64,000 nucleotides of DNA from Capitella teleta (taxonomy: Eukaryota > Annelida > Polychaeta > Capitellidae): positions 128,747 through 192,746 of the forward strand of contig KB298218.1 of NCBI GenBank assembly GCA_000328365.1, given 5' to 3'. The notes under the pieces are model-generated. The model searched no databases. It had not been told where the DNA came from and saw only the letters and a program-made list of their open reading frames with translations. Below, one piece after another: positions 38,001 to 47,799 of the stretch. Position 1 is the first letter of the stretch. The number at the start of each line of letters is the position of its first letter. The position numbers were made by a program, and so were the translations under genes.

Positions 38001-39009
38001 AGATCAGCATATCAAAGATCCGCTGTCACCTCGAAAGCAGTGATCGCAAATGCCATCTCGAGAATAGACTATCATAACGCACTTCTAAATAACATTCCTG
38101 ATAAACTTATTCGACGGATTCAGATGCTACAAAATAATGCTGCGCGCTTCGTCACCGAAGCACCCCGAAGCAACCACATCACACCTGTCCTTCGTGACCT
38201 TCATTGGCTTCCTGTGCGGGAAAGAATCATCTACAAATCCGTGCTCATTGCCCATAAAGCTGTACATAAAAATTCATCGCCACACCACCTTCAGGAACTT
38301 TGCAACAGCCATCGCCCGTCTAGACTGCTTCGGTCATCAAATCGGTTGCTGGAACCAAAAAGAAAATTGGAGACCGGGTTTTTGGTCATTATTTCGGACC
38401 AAAACTGTAAAACAGCTTACCTGAACATCTCCGAAGCACTCAGGACACTGATTATTTCAAAAGACACTTGAAGACTCACCTTTTCACATTGCTTTTTAAT
38501 GTAATTTTTTATGTACAACGCATAGAAGCGTAGCACTTTTGCGTTTTTATAAGAAATACATATTATTATTACTATTATTATTTTCAGCTCTTGTCATTTC
38601 GTGTCTCTTTGACCGCTCAATGGCTGAATTAATTGAGCGGGAGTTAATGGACCAGCGGCTTAATTAATTATCTTTTTTTTTTTTTTTTTCTTTCCGGTCT
38701 TTGCGTGCACCCAGCATCATAACGCACTCTGTGTTAAAGTGCGTTATGTTTATCGAAGTGCGTTATGAAAATCTGTATGCACAGACTAAACGTACGTACG
38801 TGAGTGCAGGGTGTGTCACTGTTCGTTCTTTGCAGGTGAACATCTGCTTCCAGAAGATCGCAGCAGACATCATTGGCGTCAAACTGACGCGACCCGAGTT
38901 GGAACAACAGCAGCGCATCGTGAAAGCGGAGATCGTCAAGTACAACCACCACGAAACGACAAAACCCGTGCAGCAATCTCAGAAGAGCACCTTCTGCACG
39001 CTGCAATAG
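26081..39009 (+). CDS. RAB28: Ras-related small GTPase RAB28
   Basis: Six exons, 26081-26155, 31392-31488, 31594-31682, 32001-32130, 32191-32294 and 38836-39009, give 222 residues (human 221). It starts [15 protein letters not shown]. Nucleotide-binding motifs: GDGASGKT (residues 19-26, split by intron 1 between Lys25 and Thr26), WDIGGQ (67-72, the RAB28 form of DTAGQ) and NKIDLEHMR (from 129). The C-terminus CTLQ is a CaaX-like prenylation box, as in human CAVQ, rather than the usual double-cysteine Rab end. RAB28 is known to act at the ciliary base and in shedding of ciliary or photoreceptor membrane. Intron 1 (5.2 kb) is full of transposons. Intron 5 (6.5 kb) contains an ENPP gene on the other strand. 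Intron 4 is 60 nt and open in frame. Confidence 0.96.
27010..27640 (+). mobile_element. LINE (non-LTR retrotransposon) fragment, C-terminal part of the reverse-transcriptase ORF
   Basis: The frame at 27027-27443 reads [17 protein letters not shown]...[18 protein letters not shown], the conserved end of LINE polyproteins (KHLG, then a K-x-YC-x-x-FYGSQ-x-W pattern). The similarity continues in other frames to about 27640, so the copy is frame-broken. It is truncated at both ends and lies in RAB28 intron 1, just left of the hAT element. Confidence 0.75.
28540..29250. mobile_element. TTAA-flanked non-autonomous DNA transposon, copy 2, nested in the hAT element
   Basis: This 711-bp copy starts TTAAAGGGAGGGAGAACT and ends CCCATCCCTTTAA. 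It matches copy 1 (10541-11241) throughout, apart from scattered substitutions and a 10-base insertion (near 28915) absent from copy 1. Because it interrupts the hAT element it inserted later. Confidence 0.88.
29386..29590. repeat. Seven degenerate copies of TTGCRATTAASCGAA inside the hAT element
   Basis: Copies begin near 29386, 29445, 29463, 29478, 29541, 29559 and 29574, all in the same orientation. Such clustered short words near an end resemble subterminal repeats to which hAT transposases bind. The transposase-binding role is inference from the family. Confidence 0.7.
29745..31391. other. Remainder of RAB28 intron 1
   Basis: Mostly AT-rich. Two patches are unusually rich in GGCTGGCTG/CCAGCCAGC words (30660-30770) and in GGCTGGCCGG (31110-31205), possibly worn transposon ends. 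No exon was recognised. Confidence 0.4.
31493..31560. repeat. Three copies of GTGCGTTATGA in RAB28 intron 2
   Basis: Exact copies start at 31493, 31518 and 31550. The first lies four bases inside the intron. The same word recurs in intron 5 next to exon 6 (38717-38768). Confidence 0.9.
33407..35098 (-). CDS. Ectonucleotide pyrophosphatase/phosphodiesterase, ENPP4/5-like
   Basis: Exons on the minus strand are 35098-34843, 34506-33773 and 33721-33407, encoding 434 residues. Residues 1-20 form a signal peptide. [13 protein letters not shown] carries metal ligand Asp39, and [13 protein letters not shown] carries the catalytic Thr (Thr76). Further ligands are in [17 protein letters not shown] and GNHGYDN, so the alkaline-phosphatase-like zinc site is complete. 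The family hydrolyses nucleotide or phosphodiester bonds outside the cell. A hydrophobic tail ([12 protein letters not shown]) suggests a membrane or GPI anchor. The last intron is only 51 nt and open in frame; relatives lack that insert, so it is normally removed. The whole gene lies inside RAB28 intron 5, antisense to it. ENPP4 versus ENPP5 orthology cannot be settled here. Confidence 0.92.
35141..35165. repeat. (GA)n microsatellite in the ENPP leader
   Basis: A run of 12 GA units just upstream of the ENPP start codon. On the transcribed strand it is a CT-rich leader sequence. Confidence 0.9.
35219..35225 (-). promoter_or_regulatory. TATA-like box of the ENPP gene
   Basis: TATATAG on the minus strand, 121 bases before the start codon, which would place initiation near 35190. 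It is a good consensus match at a sensible distance; not proven. Confidence 0.4.
35908..35929. promoter_or_regulatory. Pair of CREB/ATF palindromes upstream of ENPP
   Basis: Two perfect TGACGTCA sites, at 35908-35915 and 35922-35929, with starts 14 bases apart. They lie about 800 bases upstream of the ENPP start and also inside RAB28 intron 5. Confidence 0.4.
36000..37960. other. Intronic DNA of RAB28 with a CpG-rich island
   Basis: Region 36100-36800 is AT-rich and featureless. Region 36990-37640 is clearly richer in CG dinucleotides and includes another TGACGTCA (near 37053), as expected of a promoter or enhancer. A minus-strand MAAS followed by GTAAGT near 37893 could be a small first exon, but no partner exon was identified. 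Confidence 0.4.
37960..38585 (+). mobile_element. LINE 3' end, CR1/L2/jockey-like reverse-transcriptase tail with (ATT)n end
   Basis: The frame at 37968-38471 reads [20 protein letters not shown], then [20 protein letters not shown] and [10 protein letters not shown], the standard C-terminal block of LINE polyproteins. The end of the protein is frame-shifted. An (ATT)n tail at 38560-38583 marks the 3' terminus. The copy is 5'-truncated, as usual for LINEs. It lies in RAB28 intron 5, 250 bases before exon 6. Confidence 0.88.
38717..38768. repeat. Three copies of GTGCGTTATG(A) in RAB28 intron 5
   Basis: One inverted copy (38717-38727) and two direct copies (38739-38748, with the last base changed, and 38758-38768) within 52 bases, ending 67 bases before exon 6. 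Confidence 0.9.
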
Positions 39010-40310
39010 CCATGGCAACAGTAACCATGGCGACCACTCATCATTCCGTCCTCTTTCATGGCACTGCAGTCGAATCAGGAGAGAATATCAATTATATTAT
39101 CAGAGCTCGCTCATTTTCAGCTTCTCCAGTCACAACTATTTCTGAGAAATGGAAGCATTTTTGTATCTCAATTCACATTGATCAGCTTTTTTCATTGATT
39201 GAATATTGCTTGTATATTTTCTACTCTGCTTTTAGCAAGCTCTCTTTCTCTCTCTCTCTCTCTCTCCCTGTGTCTGTATGTGCCTGATATAAGAAATCTC
39301 TGGGTTATTTATTTAGATCATGTGTAATGTTTTGTTTGCTCAAGTCTTGCACTGCATAATAGTACATAGTTGCTGTGTATTTTTGTGCTGTTTGACCAGA
39401 TTAAAAGTTCAATCTCACAGCACATTGTGCAATCCGTAAGAGTTTGATGTGAAATACATTTACACTTTTGAGACCTTTGTTGAAGCCTCGCTCTTCTGGC
39501 CGAAGTTATGAATCTGTCTCACACTCTCACTGTTAAACTGTTGTGTAAAGCCTTTTCGGTTATTTGGCTGTTTCCATGGAAACCAAGAGGCTGGATTTAC
39601 TCGGATTTCTCTTGGACTAATTTTGTATAACGTTTTGGGCATTTTAACAACAATTCATGAAGCCCCACACTACACAATCAATTCTCATGAAAAATTAATA
39701 TTGCATTTTTTCAGACTTCACTTAATGAACTGCTACTTGTTCGGAGCATGTATCGAAGTAGTAATACTCTTATTTTGTGCAAGAGGAGCTTCTTTGAAAG
39801 AGAATGCAGTTATTTTTGCCCTGATCCTGCTCTTCACTGATGTATTGAGACAGGGCATGAAGGGAGTCCGTAATATGGCTTGAAATCTTTACTGTATCGC
39901 TTTTCACATTATTTTGAACATGATCTGTGCATATACTATTACTGCATTTCAGTCATATTATACGTTCACTTAATTTTTTGACGCGGCGCTAAGTTCAGCG
40001 ACCCTGCCCTGCACCCACATGGTCATTTTTGAAAGTCGAAACCGCTTTTGTGAATAGACCCCATTTGTACTCGGGGGGACAGTTAACATTCCCAAAATGA
40101 TCTCATTTCAACTGTAACATAATCTGATTCACTTTTGAAACACGAGAACATGCGCTCTGCAAACGTACCGTGTAAGAAGGTCAGAAGTGCATGCATCGAT
40201 GTAGTCCTTGTGCCAATGTTATTTATATTTTAATCACCTGATTCAATGATGAGAATCTAAAGTGATGAACATCCTGTTAATAAAAATAAAAAAAATAATA
40301 CACATCAAAA
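39010..40310. other. RAB28 3' UTR and gap to mitoferrin
   Basis: It contains a (CT)n run at 39242-39266 and otherwise AT-rich sequence. RAB28 and mitoferrin converge here. No gene was seen between them. Confidence 0.5.
39400..39405 (+). terminator. Probable poly(A) signal of RAB28
   Basis: ATTAAA, the main variant signal, about 390 bases after the stop. No AATAAA occurs closer. Confidence 0.4.
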
Positions 40311-40323
40311 ATATTGTGGAAAC

Positions 40324-40343
40324 TTTATTGATTATTCTTTATT
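40324..40343 (-). terminator. Two poly(A) signals for mitoferrin
   Basis: AATAAA on the minus strand at 40329-40324 and 40343-40338, about 680 bases after the mitoferrin stop. Confidence 0.55.
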
Positions 40344-41021
40344 TCTTAACAAAACAGACTGACTGTTATGAGATGTTTGGCTATGAAAGGATGAGTTATA
40401 TGTACAATGAAAATAGGGAGGGGGGTGGGAGTATATCATCCAAAAAATAAATAGTCAACAAATGAATCTCAATCCTCAGTCCAACCCCCATAAAGAAATT
40501 AAAAACATGCATTTGTGCGAGAAGGAAGTGTTGGGAAGAGATAACATATAAAAACAAGATTACATAATACTGAGCTAAAAATATTGTCTGAACACACGTT
40601 CTTTTACAAGTCCCTTGTGAAAAGAACGCATGCTGATTGGGCAGAAAATGGGGAAGAAATAAGAAAGAGAAAAAAAAAGCTGATTAACATATGAATCGTG
40701 AATACAGTATCAACAGGGAAGGATATACAAAGAGCCTGCATAGCAAAATATCGCCATCAATGAACGGCACACAGTAAGGAAAGCACCTCAAATGAAAATG
40801 AGAGACTTACACAAAAAAACACGCCTCTCATCAAAGATATGACGCATGAAATCTCCACTCAAATTTATCCTCAAAAAAAATGCTCAACTTCTACACACCA
40901 CAGCCATTCACCTCCACCAGATAAAGCAAAATCAGAACGCAAGGTTTTCACAAGGGAACATGCACAGAACTTTCGTAGAAAGATCTTGGCAGATTGAGAA
41001 GCAGGGGGGGGTCATGTGACC

Positions 41022-44000
41022 CTACTGAGACGGAGGCGCGCAGTGCACCTGCGGCCCAGACACGAGACCGTCCTGGCCGTGACTGCTGATGCGGTATTTG
41101 AAGAACTCGTAGACCAACCAAGAGATTGCGGTGGACGGCATCTGGTAGATGACGCGAGCGGACACCCCTCGGAAGTATCCCTGCATGCCCTGGTAATGGT
41201 AAACCGTCCTGAACGCCTGTACCATGCCGTCGACCGAGCTCCCCGGCCGACTCACGGCGCACTTTTCCTGTGTGTTCAACAGAGTCTTGCACACGTCCAG
41301 TGGAGTTGTGGCTGCGGCAGCGAACGCCCCGGCCATGGCGCCTGAGATCCAGTGGGTGTGCGGGTGGTAGCTGCGCTGCGGGTTCAGATGGTCCTGGCAG
41401 AACTCGTACACCATGAAGTGAATGCTCTGGAAAGGGATGTTCATCGACAGCTGAGTCGTGTAGCTGCGGTAGAAAGCACGGGCCCCTTCCTTCGCGTACA
41501 CCTGCCGCAAGCACTGCATGCAGCCCTTGTACGGACTGTTGTACATCTGCATGCGCTGCTTGACCACTGCAAAGAGGAGAGGTGAGGCAGTGGACAGTGG
41601 TCAGGAGCACTCACCGTCAGCTGGGTTCATGACTGCATCATGCAGCACTGTGGCAAACACTCCAGAAGCACCTGCAACGACAGAAACTGGATCAAAGAGA
41701 GGTCGTCTACGCTGAAGATGTATTCCATAGAGCGCACGTGGATACAGTTAACAGACAGATCAGAGACATCGCATTTGGAAAAAAAAAATCACCATTCTTT
41801 TTCCTTCTTCCATACCAGTGAGAAGAAAAAAAAATTACACCAAGAAAACATTTAGCCTGAAGCCGAGACACAGAACGTGATGCAATTGCACCGACCGCAT
41901 AAACATCCAAGTAAACATCACGAAGATGCGAATCGTGCTATTGTCACGCGGATGATTCGTTCAATTCATGAATCAGGCAATGACTGGGGCTAAAATGACA
42001 GCGCAACAGACAGCACTGTCAAAGGCCAGATTTAAGCTAGATTAATCTCAGTGATTTTGATCATTTACCGCATAAGAGTTTGTGCACTGATCAAATTATT
42101 AAATTTATAAATGTACAAACAGCCTACGGAAATGGATGTAGAGCAAACACAGCCAAGTTAAAGCATTACGCTTTGGTCAAGTAGTCGGAATGTACTATCA
42201 AAGTACTCTCAACTGATAAGGTAAGTTAGATAGAAAATGCACATTGAGAAACACACCTACTTATCACCATCCCTTATCAGTTATAAAGGATACAGAAACA
42301 CCTATAAATAATGAATTAGCCGTCAGATAAAACCTAAAAGTCAAATTCTTGATAGTCTACGTCACCAATGAGCTGCCATACGACTGGGGTACATAACGTC
42401 ACCTCAGAAATCATTCAGTGAGCTACACTCTTGCAATAAGTACGTCCTTGATGAAGATCATAAAGGCCAGTGTGCCAATCAAGGACTTCTGCTTGTATAA
42501 CGCAGACAGAAGAGAAAATCCCAAAATCTCAAACTGAACTGAACTATTGATCAGTTTCTCCACAAGAAACGATACATAAAATGGGAGCGCGCCTCTGTTA
42601 GTCCTTGCAGGGCAGTACATAACCCCCCCACCCCCATGTATATATTAATACATTATGCACACATAAACTAACATTTCATGCAAAGGAGATTGATCATGAT
42701 ATAATGGCTTTATGTAACAGCTGTGTATCACTGAAAAAATCCCGCCAAGTAATTTGAGACGTTCAATTGAATTATGAAGTATGTCTGAGGAGTGGCGCTT
42801 CAAAGCAACACAGAGGGACAAATGCATGCATAATGCAAACACATTAGTTATCTTGGTTTTAATTGATTAAAACGAAAAACAAAATATTCCACTGAATTGA
42901 ATCACAAAATGTGCCACACAAAAATCAAATTATTAGGAATTCAAAGATAGCAAATTCTAGGAATCGATAAATCAACAATATACATAACTACAGAGAAGTA
43001 TAAGTTTAAATGGACCACAATGACTTACCATGAACAAGGTGGTTGCTCTGACCAGTTTTGCTGAGCGATTTCTTCATGTACTCGTAACATGCGAAATACA
43101 GCGCATGAGCCGGCCCTGCTCCGTATGCCATGGCGTTGATTCCCCGGAACGATTTGGCGATGCCTTCGTAGCGCACAATGCGGTACAGTGCGTCCACCAC
43201 ATTGCGGTAGTTGGCCCGCGGATCTGGCACAAGACATTGCATGCGCGTCTGCAAAGAGCAAAGCAAGATTAGAACTCTGTGTTGCACTTATAGAACCATC
43301 CACTTGTGATAGCGTGATAAGCATGTATGTAAAGTCCAAAATTCCAAGCACCGGTTACATGAGAATATTATTTCATATCAAGGTCAAACACCGTCCAACA
43401 ATGACGCCGTGACCTGCTCAGCCAGGATTCCCAAAAAGCAGATCTGCCGCAAGCTTACTTAGAAGACTTGGAACAAAATTGTGTGCACACAAGACCTCCT
43501 GCAGCAATGCAACAACAACAAATATAACAATTAAATCAGAGAAATAATGTGCAAAAAATTGGCAAATTCTGCAAACATGGTCCCCAATCTGGACTGATCT
43601 GGTACGCCATGGTACCTCAACCAATCATCACACTCATTTTTTCAATCAATAACCTTTGAATTTGAATTCCCATTATAGGTTCAATGACCTCAATCTATCC
43701 TTCTGGCCTAGATTAGCCTCATGTAGTGACAGCATGTCAGAGTAGAACGAATACCTGTAATTATCACCAGCTGCATGTGCAAATAGCCCAAGCACCATAA
43801 TCATTATGAAAACCATTCACACACATCTTGTGAACACTTGTGTAATCTTGGATTTGGAACATAACAGCAGAGTTCAAACTTCTGGCTCTTTGTTATGTCA
43901 TTTCCTATTACATAATATTTCCATTATGGAATATTCTGGGTGTCACACAAGTTGGGTAAGCCAAGACATACAGATCGTTTGCGTACATAATTATATGTGC

Positions 44001-45476
44001 CCTGTGTGTACCAGCATAATTAGTGTACTAATCACGCGTTTCCATACATGGCCTTCAACAACAATGATTAACTCAATTATGAAATAATAGTTTTATTGTT
44101 ATAGACAGAGTTATGGCCTGAGATGAGATACAGAATCCAGAAATAAACGGTAATCACGTTTACAGTTCATTTCTGGCTTCTGTGAAATTATGAAAACACT
44201 GGCACACGTACAACTAGCCTTAAAGAGGACGTCTGATTGCTTTGAACTAGTAACGGATGATGGAGGATGCATCCCAAAAGACAAATGGCCTTTTGACTGA
44301 CATATTTTACACAATATGCGTGCTGTGGGCTAATTCCTAAATACATAGAATTTGAGGTTTAAAGTCTCACTTCCTTCTAGCATTCAATTCCAGACTAGTG
44401 ATGTGAGAAAAAGTAATTCTCCTTTTGTTAACAATGGGAGCCGTGGAGTGAGCAGATCTTTCAGCAGTTCTCATAGAAGAAATGGAGCACTTGTCATATC
44501 AACCTGGACCCCAAATCATGCAATTGGGGGGAGGGTCCCGCCATCGCTCTAAAAAGGGCGCTATGAATTTTTAGGGGTATAGAGACAAAAAATGGGGTAT
44601 GTTTTGTCTTTCATCCTTACATTAGGTATATTATAAGCGTTTTGGGGGTCCAGGTCAATATGACAAGTGTACCGAAGAAATCTCGCACTCATCTCGTTTC
44701 AAGCTATTCTGCCTTAGCAGGAAATTTGTATTTTAATTTGTCTAATATCATTCACAGTGGACCAAATTTGTCAAAAATGGCCTCATCACAAAAACTAAAC
44801 ACACAGTTTTAGTGTCACAGTAAAGTAAACAGGGTAAACAGGATCACTCAGTAGTCAGTAGTCTGTGATTATGCCTCACTCCCGCCTCAGTGAAGACAGC
44901 TCAGCAGCGTATAAAATGTTGGGCTAATTGTTGACGAGTGATGAACTAATGATGTGTTTTCAGTGTGTTGTGACTCGTGCGAACGTTTTGCGATCTATCC
45001 ATGGGATGATGGGAATATTGCAAGGTAACGAAGGTTGAAGGTCATATTCTTCATGATTTTTGCCTTACAATGATTTTCATGGTGATAGTTGTGGCATATA
45101 ATAGGCTAGGTAGTATACAACAAGACTACTGAGACAGAGAAATAGGAACTCACTTCAATAAACCTATCATTAGTATCAAGTAATATTCATCATTATCATA
45201 CCGATTGACCTCACACTCAGTGACACCTGCATACACCGCATAGGACATAATCATTGGCTCTGATGACCAGAAGGCACGCGATGAGATAGAGAGCGATATT
45301 TTGAACATGTTTCACAAAGCAGTAGTCATAAGAGGCAATTGGCATTGGTGGCATACCTTGACACAGTCTACGGGATACATGGTGCAGTGCTCGAGTACTC
45401 CAGCGGCCGCCCCAGCCAGCATGTGCGTCGCCATACCACTGCTGGGCGGGAGGCTCTCATAGTCGTCCTCCGACAT
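41022..45476 (-). CDS. Mitoferrin, mitochondrial iron carrier (SLC25A28/37 family)
   Basis: Minus-strand exons 45476-45357, 43248-43029, 41671-41615 and 41566-41022 give 313 residues. Three mitochondrial-carrier repeats each show their signature: PVDCVKTRMQ (about 36-45), NPADVVKQRMQ and [27 protein letters not shown] and [20 protein letters not shown] are near-identical to vertebrate mitoferrin. The protein imports iron across the inner mitochondrial membrane for haem and iron-sulphur cluster synthesis. The start [13 protein letters not shown] matches the family's DYE-NLP beginning, with a shorter N-terminus than human. The intron between the last two exons is 48 nt, while introns 1 and 2 are 2.1 and 1.4 kb. 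DNA upstream (45480-45700) is CpG-enriched and probably the promoter. No iron-responsive element was recognised. Confidence 0.95.
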
Positions 45477-45499
45477 CACTCAAGTCCGAAACCGATCAT

Positions 45500-46350
45500 C
45501 AATTCAGATCGACTACCAAAATCATTTTCCGAAGTTATCAGCGGTAAACTAGCCAAGGCCTCCACGAAATGGGCGATTCACGAACACAGTCCTCAGCCGT
45601 CGAGAAAAGGACGAGAAGCCATGCTGTCAGTGCACGATCAGCCAATCGTAGTCTTTACAAAAAGGGGTCAATGTCGGGCATGGAAATACAGCAAGGGGGT
45701 GCAGGACTAGAGGACATTTTATAATCACTGGTGTGAGGATTACTATTTACCTGAAAGTTTTCTTGCAATATTTTATTTTATTTTATATGTGATTATACAA
45801 GATGATTATCTGAAGTAATGCGACCAGCTACATCTACTTTGAATATACAAAGCTAACACCCCTAAGTATGGACTCTGCCAATATTTATGGAAAGCCGAAT
45901 ACAACGTCTCACCCAACAATTCATACAACTCTGCCTATGTGAGTGGAAAACTGATAGGATGATGTCACATTTAGCACGTAGACCCCAAAGAATACTTAGT
46001 ACTAGCAGTCAGTCTGGCGGGAAAGGGAAAAATGTGAAAAACGTGCACGGACTGCAATGCAGCAACAAGCTATGCAGCCAGGATGAGTTTCCCGGCCACG
46101 CCTTGCTGTGAAGGGATATTCATGATCTGATTACATGATAACCTGTTATTTGGTAGTGGGACACAGTTATAATATCTCTGTTTTGTCTTTTTAAAAGGTT
46201 GTTTTCATTTTATTCGTGCATTTTTTGTAGGTCTGAAGGACAAATATACATACACTGTATACCAGGGGGATACAATAAGTGATAGATTTCCTTCTGTTTG
46301 TAATATTATTAACAGATAATGTAATAATAATAGTAAAGGCAATAAATTCA
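45500..46350. other. Upstream flank of mitoferrin
   Basis: The first 200 bases are CpG-rich. A 123-codon plus-strand frame (45339-45710) is largely the antisense of mitoferrin exon 1 and its leader, so it is not called. The rest is AT-rich with nothing recognised. Confidence 0.4.
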
Positions 46351-46353
46351 TTA

Positions 46354-46416
46354 TACAGTAAATCCTGTCAATAACGACCACTCTGGGGACCGATTTCAAA
46401 TGGTCGCTTGCTTGAC
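46354..46416. mobile_element. Possible pogo/Tigger-like transposon end
   Basis: TACAGTAAATCCTGTCAATA followed by ACGACCACTCTGGGGACCGA resembles the widespread animal pogo-type terminus (CAGT-AACCT-TATAACG-ACACTC-GGGACCG). No matching opposite end was found nearby, so this is a fragment or a solitary end. Family assignment is from memory of the pattern. Confidence 0.4.
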
Positions 46417-46619
46417 AATGCTTGTACCATAACTATGATAACTTCCATAGATATATTTATAATAGGAAGCTCGTCACCATATCTATGGCTTGTTTGGTGT
46501 GTACAGTATACAGTGTTCGTATATAATTTTAATTGCATCAATAATTCGAAATGCAATCCAATCACAGTTTGCATAGCCGAATATCATAGCCCATTCACGT
46601 ACAACCCTTAATTCACAAA

Positions 46620-46760
46620 CACGTCTTCAGTTTCAGAGGCGTAGGAACGTTCCCAGACTTGAGGGGGGGAAATTGAAGGTAATGATAGGGGGACACCTGC
46701 GCCGCGAAGCGGCGCAGCCACACTAGGGGGGTCCGGGGGCATGCTTCCCCTGAAAATTTG
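46620..46760. repeat. Repeat-like segment with a perfect GC-rich hairpin
   Basis: CTGCGCCGC-GAA-GCGGCGCAG (46697-46717) is a perfect 9-bp stem with a 3-base loop, flanked by runs of G (GAGGGGGG, GGGGGGTCCGGGGGCATG). Similar G-rich segments with such hairpins recur in marine invertebrate genomes as dispersed repeats; the link is from memory. Confidence 0.5.
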
Positions 46761-47126
46761 TTGTTATAAAGAGTGAAAAAATCCTTTTCTGAGTACTTAA
46801 TTACTAGAATTTAACACATTACCCAAGGCAGATACATGTATGTACTTGTATATATCATTGATCTTTGGCCTACATCATAAAAATATGGTATGCTAATTTA
46901 TTCTATCAACTGAAATCGCCTGTGTATCCCCCCACTTATGACCTATAATGTAATTCAACGAGGTATGGAGAACAGAACCTTAGTTTTATTACAAATAAAT
47001 TCACGAGTGATGCATATACATTGATACCGGTGATTATATAATGAGGTTCAATAGCCGTGCAGCACACGTACTGCTTGGCATGGTTCAACTTCGTTAATCT
47101 GTCCGCTGTCCTTGGCTGAGCCATCT

Positions 47127-47238
47127 GAGAAATGAACAATGAACAATGCCATACATAAGTGATATACAACATAACTATCTTAGAAGATAATTATGCAGTA
47201 TATCACTTATGTATGGCATTGTTCATTTCTCATTTCTC
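47127..47238. repeat. Long inverted repeat, 40-bp arms
   Basis: Arms 47127-47166 and 47199-47238 are reverse complements apart from about four positions, with a 32-base spacer that is itself partly palindromic. It could be a small foldback transposon. It abuts the SINE. Confidence 0.85.
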
Positions 47239-47239
47239 A

Positions 47240-47400
47240 TTAATAATTAATATTATAATATAATAAATAATAATAATTATTATTATTACTATTACAACAC
47301 CCATGGCCTGATCGGGTCTCGAACCCGGGACCTCGACCCCACGGTCGCATTGGATTGTAGTCAGCTGTTTAACCCACTGAGCTATCCGGTGCCGCTACTC
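47240..47400 (-). mobile_element. tRNA-derived SINE
   Basis: Read on the minus strand, the head carries a box A-like TAGCTCAGTGGGTTA and a box B GGTTCGAGACC with tRNA spacing. A short body then runs into a (TAA)n-type tail. The sequence cannot close a tRNA acceptor stem, so it is a SINE rather than a tRNA gene. Confidence 0.75.
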
Positions 47401-47639
47401 TGGGGAAGAGGGGGGGCAGACATCAAATTTATCCCCAAATCAAAGCGCCTCTGCAGTGTTTGCGTTATGATTCTAAGTCATTTGCCTTCTTGGAGAACTG
47501 AGGGGAGAAAGACAAAGGCAGTGTGACATAGTATCATTAATATGGAACTATCATACAATTGCGTACATAACGAATACCAAAAATAATGACTGATTTCTCT
47601 AAATGGCTGTGATTTTTTTTTCTGCACATGCCAATTTTT

Positions 47640-47760
47640 TGGGGGGGCCAAAAGATACTCAGCCAGTTTGGCAGCCAGTGAAGCTCCTTCAGTATCGGCG
47701 TGATGTGATGAATGAGGTAAAACTGAATCAAAACAGACTCCATCATCTTCTGAAATTATG
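47640..47760 (-). mobile_element. Scrap of a LINE reverse-transcriptase ORF
   Basis: A minus-strand frame reads YLIHHITPILKELHWLP, the same block as [13 protein letters not shown] in the LINE at 37960. It is about 100 bases long and broken on both sides. Confidence 0.55.
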
Positions 47761-47799
47761 TAAAGTCGGCGGACTGAGGGATCTGATGCGTCCATCTCA

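Noticed and set aside
45339-45710. 123-codon plus-strand frame
   Set aside because: Its first half is the antisense of mitoferrin exon 1; the rest is CpG-rich promoter-like DNA.
47290-47395. tRNA gene on the minus strand
   Set aside because: Box A and box B are good, but the ends cannot form a 7-bp acceptor stem and a simple-repeat tail follows, so it is a SINE.
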